DNA of 45,393 nt, taken from the NCBI RefSeq assembly GCF_010993775.1, contig NZ_WOTO01000072.1, positions 1-45,393 of the forward strand, in the 5' to 3' direction. Shown in pieces: positions 39,487 to 45,393 of this stretch (positions are counted from its first letter, which is position 1; every line of letters begins with the position of its first letter). Source of the stretch: Fodinicola feengrottensis. Lineage in GTDB: Bacteria > Actinomycetota > Actinomycetes > Mycobacteriales > HKI-0501. A program made the position numbers and the translations under genes. The notes under the pieces are model-generated. The model was not told where the DNA came from. It was given only the letters and a program-made list of their open reading frames with translations, and did not search any database.

Positions 39487-39502
39487 ATCAACGCCCGTTG
39501 AC
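39487..39502. promoter_or_regulatory. TetR operator 2 (ATCAACGCCCGTTGAC)
   Basis: The second copy of the operator, 44 bases before the TetR start. The shared pattern is TCAACGC-N2-GTTGA; 13 of the 16 bases match copy 1. Confidence 0.7.
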
Positions 39503-39545
39503 ACTCGCCGTAAACTCGGCGGCGAACCGATCAGCGAGGACACCG

Positions 39546-40153
39546 ATGGCGAGTCAGCCGGACCAGACCGAGGCCGAGCCCAGCTCCCTGCAGCGGCGGT
39601 CGGAGCGTACGAAGGCGGCCATCCTCGCTGCCGCGAGGACCGAGTTCGCGAGCAGCGGCTACCAGCGCTCGACGATCCGGGCCATCGCCGCCGACGCGGG
39701 CATCGATCCGGCGCTGGTGATGCGTTACTATGGCTCCAAGGAAAAGCTGTTCCACGCCGTTCTGGACGTCGATCTTACGTTGCCAGACCTGGGAAACGTA
39801 CCGAGAGAGCAGCTCGGCGAGCGGATTATCCGGCATTTCATCGGCAAATGGGAGGATGAGCGGTTCCGGGAGGCGTACATCTTCCTTTTCCGTGCCGCGA
39901 TGGGAAACGAGCTCGCCGCGGCGCGCATGCTCACCGTCTTTCGCGAGCAGGTCATCCCGCACACCGCGGCCCTGCTCGCGCGGTGCCAGCCGAGGCTGAG
40001 CAGCGTGCGTCCGCGGTGATGACCCAGCTTGTCGGCCTGGGCACCTGCCGGTACGTGCTGGGCGTGCCGCCGCTGGCCGAGCTCACCATCGATCAGCTGG
40101 TCGCGCGATTCGGCCCGACCATTCAACGCTACCTCACCGGTCCACTCGGATAA
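39546..40153 (+). CDS. TetR-family regulator (frameshifted near the C-terminus)
   Basis: About 202 residues from the ATG at 39546. The HTH is clear: RTKAAILAAARTEFASSGYQ, TIRAIAADAGIDPALVMRYY, GSKEKLFHAVL. This resembles the AcrR-type proteins with a TetR_C_17-like tail (GERIIRHFIGKWEDERFR). The frame breaks near 39995; one extra C gives EAEQRASAVMTQLVGLGTCR and the stop at 40153. It is divergent from the TauE/sulfotransferase operon and probably represses it and itself through the two operators in between. Confidence 0.88.
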
Positions 40154-40213
40154 CTCGTTCTCAACCTTTCCGGCAATGCCTGCGTCGTTGTGGGTGGCAG
40201 CGAAGGGACGGGG

Positions 40214-40744
40214 ATGACTTCGGATGAAGTGGACGACTTCACCAGCTACGTGCACCGTACGACCAGGCAGTTCACCGCGATCGCGTATTTGCTGACGGGC
40301 GACCAGGGGCGTGCGGAGGACCTGACGCAGACCGCGTACGCGAAGACGTACGTGGCGTGGCGGCGAATCCGGATGGAGGACCCGTACGCGTTCACCCGGC
40401 GAATCCTGCTGAACAGTCACATCGACTGGTGGCGGCGACGGAGTCGACTCGAGGTGCCGGTCGCAGGACTGCGGGAGCCAGCTCCGCAGCCCGATTTCGC
40501 GAGCGTGGTGATCGACCGGCAGGAGTTGGCCGACGCGATGAGCCGGTTGACCCGGCGCGAGCGGCTGGTCGTGGTCCTGCGGTATTTCCTCGATCTGCCG
40601 TCCGACAGTGTGGCCGCGCAGCTGGGAGTGACGACCGGCACGGTGAAGTCCACGGCTTCGCGCGCTCTCGGCAAGCTCCGCGCCGACCCGGTTTTCGCGG
40701 CCAGCGGTCGAATTCCCCAGCCTGAAGGAGTAGCAGATGTTTGA
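40214..40744 (+). CDS. SigE-family ECF sigma factor
   Basis: Intact, 176 residues from the ATG at 40214. Region 2 has LTGDQGRAEDLTQTAYAKTY and region 4 has LTRRERLVVVLRYFLDLPSD, VAAQLGVTTGTVKSTASRAL. This is the actinobacterial SigE-family arrangement, with a downstream membrane gene starting inside its 3' end (ATG 40737, 8-base overlap). It likely directs RNA polymerase to a small extracytoplasmic regulon under control of that membrane partner. Confidence 0.93.
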   Translation: MTSDEVDDFTSYVHRTTRQFTAIAYLLTGDQGRAEDLTQTAYAKTYVAWRRIRMEDPYAFTRRILLNSHIDWWRRRSRLEVPVAGLREPAPQPDFASVVIDRQELADAMSRLTRRERLVVVLRYFLDLPSDSVAAQLGVTTGTVKSTASRALGKLRADPVFAASGRIPQPEGVADV

Positions 40745-42040
40745 TGACCAGGATGTGAAGACGGCTCTGCGCACCTTCGATCCGGGCGTACGGGTCGATG
40801 TGCGGGCCGTGGTCCAGCAGGGCCGGCGGATCAAACAGCGCCGGCTCGCCGTCGGCGCGACCGCCGCGGTGGCGGCGCTGGCGGTCGGGGTGACTGGCAC
40901 CCAGTTCGCCAGCCATTCCGATCGGCTGACCGGCGATCTGGCGGCCACCGTGATCGCCGGTAGGTTGCCGGCCAACACCAACGTGGTCGGTTCGGTTGTC
41001 CTGAGTACGACGATTAACGAGGTCGTCAGCAAACTGGCGGCGGGCGGGTTCGCCTGGTCGCGTACGGCCGATGGCGGGCACACGTGGGACACTCGCAAAC
41101 TGCCATCCAGCCTGGCCAACCCGCATGCGGTGGTCGCGCTGGACGCGCAGACCACGATGGTCGGGAACCTCATCACACACGACGGCGGGGAAACCTGGTC
41201 CGTACGCCCAGCAGCCGGCGCGGCCGTACGTTCATTGCCCACCCAGTGGCAACTGCTGACGCCGCTGAGCACGGACGCCCTGCTCGCCCAGCCGGCCGCG
41301 AACGCCTCAGCTGGCGAGCTGGCCGCCGGCCCGGTGGCCAAGGCTGGCCAGCCGCCCACCGTCCCGATGGCCGTTGATCCGGGGTCCGGTCAGCTACACC
41401 CGCTCGGCACCGCCGCGAGGGGCTGCCTACCGACGAACGAGCGACAGCCCACGAACGGTTCGCTCTGGCTGGAGGCGATGGCGCGGTCGCCGTCAGCCGC
41501 GACCGCGGCGCGACCTGGCACACGTTCGACGCCCCGGCGGCGAAAGGCTCCAGTGGCGTCAACTTTGCCAAGGATGGACCGAAACACCCGGATCGGCAGG
41601 TCACCGTGGACAGCCTCGACGGCCATACCGGATATGCCCTGGTGGAGTACATTCCTGGTCCGCAGGTGCTCCTTCGCACCACCGACGGTGGCCTGACCTG
41701 GCAGAAGACCCAGACGATCGGCAGGGTTGTCTCCGGTTTAGGCGTTCTCGGCGATGGGTCGGTCGCGACGATCGACATGAACACTGCCGGCGGTGATTCG
41801 TCTCCGGTCATCCGCAGCACCGACGCTGGCGCTACTTTCCAGCGGATCTCCACGAAACCGGCTCCGGGCGGCATTCCCTATCGGACCGTTCTCGGGTCCT
41901 ACTCCGCCGCATTGTGGCCGAAGAGTACTCCGTATGGCGAGGTGGTTTCCGCTGACGGCATTCATTTCGTACTGGTGCCGCCGCTGCCGGCCGGCGCGAT
42001 CGTGCCGAATCGGATCATCGTGACTGGTGGCAATGGATAG
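40737..42040 (+). CDS. Membrane-anchored Asp-box (BNR) propeller protein, likely sigma partner (frameshifted)
   Basis: About 434 residues. A cytoplasmic N-terminus of ~35 residues (MFDDQDVKTALRTFDPGVRV) precedes one transmembrane helix (VGATAAVAALAVGVTGTQF). The extracellular part has five Asp-box motifs, as in sialidase-like propellers: TADGGHTW, THDGGETW, SRDRGATW, TTDGGLTW and STDAGATF. The frame breaks near 41480, where one extra G gives LEGDGAVAVSRDRGATW. The overlap with the SigE gene suggests that the cytoplasmic N-terminus holds the sigma factor and the propeller senses something outside. No catalytic role is shown. Confidence 0.75.
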
Positions 42041-42070
42041 TCATCACTGAATAACGTCGGCTGGGGACGC

Positions 42071-42085
42071 TTACCTCTGAGGTAA
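42071..42085. promoter_or_regulatory. 15-base palindrome upstream of the RidA gene
   Basis: TTACCTC-T-GAGGTAA, a perfect inverted repeat with 7-base arms, 38 bases before the RidA start. It could be an operator or a weak terminator for the upstream gene. Confidence 0.4.
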
Positions 42086-42122
42086 TCGACGGTCGACAAG
42101 TCCTGTGCCAGTGTCCGGGCCT

Positions 42123-42566
42123 ATGTCAAACGAATTGGATCTGGACCTGCCGGCGCCCTTTCCGCCGGCCGGCTCGTACGTCAACTCCGTGGTCGTCGGC
42201 AGTCTTCTCGTCCTCGGCGGGCACATCCCGATTGGGGTGGACGGTTCTGTGGTACTGGGAAAACTTGGTGAGGAGCTGGACACCGCGGCCGGCTATGAGG
42301 CCGCCGGCCGCGCCGCATACAGCGCACTTGCCAGCATGCGAGCCGAACTTGGCTCATTGGACCGGGTACGGCGCATCGTCATGGTCCGCGGATGGGTAAA
42401 CGCGACACCGAATTTCGTCGAGCACACGAAAGTGATCGACGGCGCATCGGACGTGTTCATCAAGGTGTTCGGCCCGGCCGGGCAGCATGCGCGCATCGCG
42501 GTTGGCGTCAACTCCCTTCCGGCCAACCTGGCGTTGGAAATCGAGGTGCTCGCCGAGATCGCTTAA
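42123..42566 (+). CDS. RidA-family (YjgF/UK114) protein
   Basis: Intact, 147 residues from the ATG at 42123. The RidA fold is shown by VNSVVVGSLLVLGGHIPIG, then AAGRAAYSALASMRAELGSL, RIVMVRGWVNATPNFVEHTK and the C-terminal GPAGQHARIAVGVNSLPANL, where an Arg sits at the usual active-site position. RidA proteins hydrolyse reactive enamine/imine intermediates from amino-acid metabolism. This copy belongs to the longer subgroup and its substrate is not known. Confidence 0.87.
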   Translation: MSNELDLDLPAPFPPAGSYVNSVVVGSLLVLGGHIPIGVDGSVVLGKLGEELDTAAGYEAAGRAAYSALASMRAELGSLDRVRRIVMVRGWVNATPNFVEHTKVIDGASDVFIKVFGPAGQHARIAVGVNSLPANLALEIEVLAEIA

Positions 42567-42667
42567 AGGATCATGCGGCCGACGGGCCTCACAAAATTCT
42601 GGCAACAGCCGCCCGTCTGCCCCCGTATGCTGCTTGTCGGCAAGTACGGGGAAAGACGGGGAGAAAG

Positions 42668-43177
42668 ATGGCATATCCGGCTAATTCGCCGTTTTCTGGT
42701 TTCGTTCCACCGCCGCCCAGAGCCGGACTCAGCACCGGTGTGATCATCGGCATGATGGCCGGCGGCCTGGTGGTTGTGCTGTGTCTGTGCGCTGGGGTGA
42801 TGGGTGCCGTGCTGCTGTTCACCGCCGGCAACGCACAGAATCCGACGACAGCCTCGGCCACGCCGCCCAGCAGTTCGGGCACCGGCCAGCCGCACGTGGT
42901 GACGTATTCGGCATCGAGCCCCGGCAGTTCGATCGGCGAGATCGGTTTCTACGACTCCACTGGCCTTGATCAAAACATCTACGATGTCACATCGCCCTGG
43001 ACCGACACTGAGACGATCGACAGTGGCGTGGTCGACTACATCACGCTGAATGTCAATCAAATGGGCGGCGACTCGCCGGTTACCTGCTCCATCACTGTCG
43101 ATGGCAGGCAGGTGGACTCCAAGGCCGTCACCAGCGGCCCCTACCAGGATGTCATCTGCAGCGCGGATCTCAGCTAA
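42668..43177 (+). CDS. MmpS-like membrane-anchored protein
   Basis: Intact, 169 residues from the ATG at 42668. A Pro-rich cytoplasmic N-terminus (GFVPPPPRAG), one transmembrane helix (GMMAGGLVVVLCLCAGVMGA), a Ser/Thr linker, then a beta-sandwich like the MmpS accessory proteins (IGEIGFYDSTGLDQNIYDV, SPVTCSITVDGRQVDSKAVT, a closing Cys). Two cysteines could form a disulfide. No MmpL partner is present. Its stop overlaps the convergent PQQ lipoprotein gene by 8 bases. Confidence 0.7.
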   Translation: MAYPANSPFSGFVPPPPRAGLSTGVIIGMMAGGLVVVLCLCAGVMGAVLLFTAGNAQNPTTASATPPSSSGTGQPHVVTYSASSPGSSIGEIGFYDSTGLDQNIYDVTSPWTDTETIDSGVVDYITLNVNQMGGDSPVTCSITVDGRQVDSKAVTSGPYQDVICSADLS

Positions 43178-44351
43178 TCGAAGTGAGAATGCCGTTGCGG
43201 GCGCCGACAATCAGGGCGCCGTCGGCTGTCAGGGCCGGATAGCTGTCCACCTGGCCACCCACTTTTACGTCGAACAAACGCTTACCGGCAGCGGTGACGC
43301 CGTACACATGGCCGTTCTGGCCGGCGAAATACACGTCTGAGCGGCGGTCGACCACGGTGGAGCTCCAGATCAAAGTGGGTACGGGCCCGTAGGTGGCGGA
43401 TTCAGTTCCGTCTTTCACGCTGAAAACGTGCACAAAACCAGCGTGGTCACCGACATAGACCAGGCCGTTCGCGGTGAACTGACGGCGAAGAATAAGTGAT
43501 GGTCCGCGGCGAGTCCCAGGCCCGCGTGCCGTCCGGATGGTAGGCCCACTCCCGCTTTCCGTTCGTACCAAGGATCGCGGTGCCGTCGGCGGCCAAGCCG
43601 GCTGAGACTTCGGTGATGCCGTCGCTGGGATTGGCTCGCCAGGCCACTTTCCCAGTGCTGCCGTGGTCGTCGACAGCGACCAGGCCGGAGTCGGCGGTGG
43701 TGTAAAGCCGGCCCGTTCCGGTGGCGACCACCGACCCGTACGACCCCGAGCCGGCCTGGACCGTCCACACCAGACGGTGAGACTTTCCCCCAGTCACGTC
43801 GATCGCGCTCACGCCGCCGGACATGTCGCCGACATAGACGCGGTCTCCGTTGGCGGTGACCGGAGAAGTCGGTACGCCCGGGAGGTCCTGTGTCCAGAGG
43901 TGTACGCCCGCTGGCGACAGTGCGACCAGCTGTTGTGCGCTCGGTACGAGAATGTCGCCACTGGGCAGCACGAGTGCGGAGAGACCGACAGGTCACCACC
44001 GCCGGCATGGCCGAGATCGTACGTCCAGCGGTCATTTCCGGTCGCCGGATCGAGTGCGTGGAAAATTCCGGTGTTGGACGCGACGTAAATCGTCCCGTCC
44101 GCGCCGATCACCGGGCCAGGTGTGATCGACGTTTCGAGCTGGCGCTGCCAGCGGAATTTCCCGCTCTGCGGGCCATCGGAGGTCGACGCGCCACTGTGCC
44201 GGGCGTCGTGCAGCGCGGACGGCCAGGGCGCCCAGGTGGGCTCTCCCGGCGTACCGGACGGAACGGTTTTTTGGTAGCTCCGCCGCCGCATCCCGCGACC
44301 AGCAGCGCCAGCAACGAAAAAACCCGCCACCGCGCGGACCCGAAATGACAT
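43170..44351 (-). CDS. PQQ-type beta-propeller lipoprotein (frameshifted)
   Basis: About 393 residues from the ATG at 44351 (MSFRVRAVAGF). Shifting one base in the A6 run at 44317-44322 and back in the T6 run at 44267-44272 yields the lipobox SLLALLVAGC, so those two indels compensate. The rest shows repeated PQQ-propeller blades, each with GADGTIYVASNTGIFHALDP-like or DRVYVGDMSGGVSAIDV-like patterns. More frame breaks lie near 43970 and near 43500. Such lipoproteins bind ligands or partners on the outer face of the membrane; none of the blades indicates an enzyme. Confidence 0.8.
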
Positions 44352-44398
44352 GGCCCGATGCTAACCACGAGATGGACAGGATCCTCCTTACAAGGACC

Positions 44399-45016
44399 TT
44401 ACGGTCTTAAAGCGGCACCGCCGATGCCAGCCAGCATGCGGGCTAGGATCGGCGCCATCTCGTCATCCCGGTCGGCCGGCGCCCAGTTCCAGCCATCTCA
44501 GCATCGCGTTGTCCACGGTGGTAGCGATCACCTCCGCGGTCCACCGGCGGATCGCCGGATCGGCGATCCCAGCCAGCGCCTGGGCGCTGATCGGCACGCT
44601 CCTCGCCAGAATTTCCTTGGCATAGTCGGCGAATTCCGGCTCATGCTGGGCGTCGCGAATGAGCAGCCGGAAAGCGTCCGGTGCCTGTCTGGCGACTCGC
44701 ATGGTGTCGGCCAGCGTCCGCGTCACGCCCGCGAGCAGATCTTCGTACGTCGTCCCGTTCACCGGCGCTCGTTCGACGGCGCCGAGTTTTCCGGCGATCT
44801 GGTCGATCACGGCCCGGTAGAGCGCCTGTTTGGAGGCAAAATGCCGGTAGACGATGAGTTTTTGGTGATGCCGGCCTCGGCGGCGATGTCGTCGATGGAC
44901 GTACGCGCGTACCCGCCGGCCGCGAATACTCGGGCGGCCGCCGCGAGGACGCTGGCCGAGCGTTCGGGTGCGGACAGCAGCTTTGCGCCGGCCGGGGGGT
45001 GGCATCTACCCAGCAT
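44399..45016 (-). CDS. TetR-family regulator (frameshifted)
   Basis: About 205 residues from the ATG at 45016. The HTH is read as AAARVFAAGGYARTSIDDIA, AEAGITK; adding one A in the run at 44859-44863 gives KLIVYRHFASKQALYRAVID, the normal continuation. A further break near 44475 leads from LRWLELGAG to DDEMAPILARMLAGIGG and a stop at 44399. Its start overlaps the stop of the membrane gene upstream, so the two are translated together and the regulator may control it. Confidence 0.82.
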
Positions 45017-45393
45017 GCCGATCCGGTGCCGGGGCCGCTCGGTGGGCCAGCAACCAGGCCGCGAGCAGGCCGAAGATGACTGAGCTGAGGGTGATCTCGA
45101 CGCCGTTCGCCACCCGGATCAGCGGCGCCAGCGTGGTTTGCGTGATGATCGGAATCCAGCCATTCAGCAGCGCCAACGACACCGCGCACCACAGCCAGGC
45201 CACTGGCCACCTGCGGCGCAGAAGTGCCACGATGACAACGAAAAACCGCCGCGTGCAGGAGTCCGCGGACGAATTCCGAGCTGACCAGAACAGCCATTGG
45301 TGGGCTGGTGAATGTCTGCGTACGCGCCGATTTCTCGATGGCCTCGACCACCGGTGTGTCGGCCAGCGCGCAGAGCAGGAAGACCGCACCCAC
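45006..45393 (-). CDS. Membrane protein, C-terminal part (runs off the window, frameshifted)
   Basis: About 129 residues are present; the start lies beyond 45393. Four hydrophobic segments are visible (MGAVFLLCALA region, then VVIVALLRRRWPVAWLWCAV, LALLNGWIPIITQTTLAPLI and ITLSSVIFGLLAAWLLA). The frame breaks near 45240 in a run of A/T. The gene overlaps the TetR start. I do not recognise the family. Confidence 0.6.
   Translation of the reverse strand, partial: WVRSSCSARWPTHRWSRPSRNRRVRRHSPAHQWLFWSARNSSADSCTRRFFVVIVALLRRRWPVAWLWCAVSLALLNGWIPIITQTTLAPLIRVANGVEITLSSVIFGLLAAWLLAHRAAPAPDRHAG

Overview
The window is high-GC DNA with dense gene packing and rare GTG/TTG starts. Its gene families are typical of a soil actinomycete: ECF sigma factors, TetR, LysR and PucR regulators, a StrR-like ParB regulator, many MFS pumps, secreted chitinases with Pro/Thr linkers, and an EspI-like ParA/MinD ATPase. 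I read it as Actinomycetota; the genus cannot be fixed from sequence alone. No rRNA, tRNA, CRISPR array or insertion sequence was seen.

Layout. 260-2954: lactate permease and a zinc alcohol dehydrogenase, probably one operon. 3070-4498: MFS transporter. 4814-6690: NhaA antiporter with a DsbA-like tail, divergent from a decayed isoaspartate-methyltransferase-like protein (6861-7751). 7790-8789: second alcohol dehydrogenase. 9208-14318: secreted carbohydrate-degradation cluster (GH76 mannanase, two GH18 chitinases), closed by a long bidirectional terminator. 14463-19949: two MFS exporters, a LysR regulator, and a TetR/hydrolase pair with a visible operator. 20057-22560: an ECF sigma factor fused to an anti-sigma-like zinc finger and surface tail, an SRPBCC-like protein and a small secreted protein. 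22618-25647: two DHA2 drug exporters. 26132-28632: a PucR regulator divergent from a StrR-like ParB/HTH regulator. 28681-33032: a four-gene operon (MHS-family symporter, response regulator, histidine kinase, TAXI lipoprotein). 33346-37821: a cell-surface locus with a small Pro-rich protein, a small membrane protein, a ~970-residue membrane-anchored repeat protein and an EspI/MinD-type ATPase. This is my best candidate for an undescribed system. 37888-40153: sulfotransferase and TauE/SafE exporter, divergent from a TetR gene with paired operators. 40214-43177: SigE-type sigma factor coupled to an Asp-box propeller membrane protein, then RidA and MmpS-like proteins. 43170-45393: PQQ-propeller lipoprotein, TetR regulator and a partial membrane protein.

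Caution on quality. About two thirds of the genes carry one or more single-base frameshifts. Many lie in short homopolymers, some come as compensating pairs, and correcting one base often restores a canonical family motif (for example PRTGT in the sulfotransferase). Sequencing error is therefore more likely than mass pseudogenisation. I give each such gene as one CDS across its full span and state where the frame breaks.
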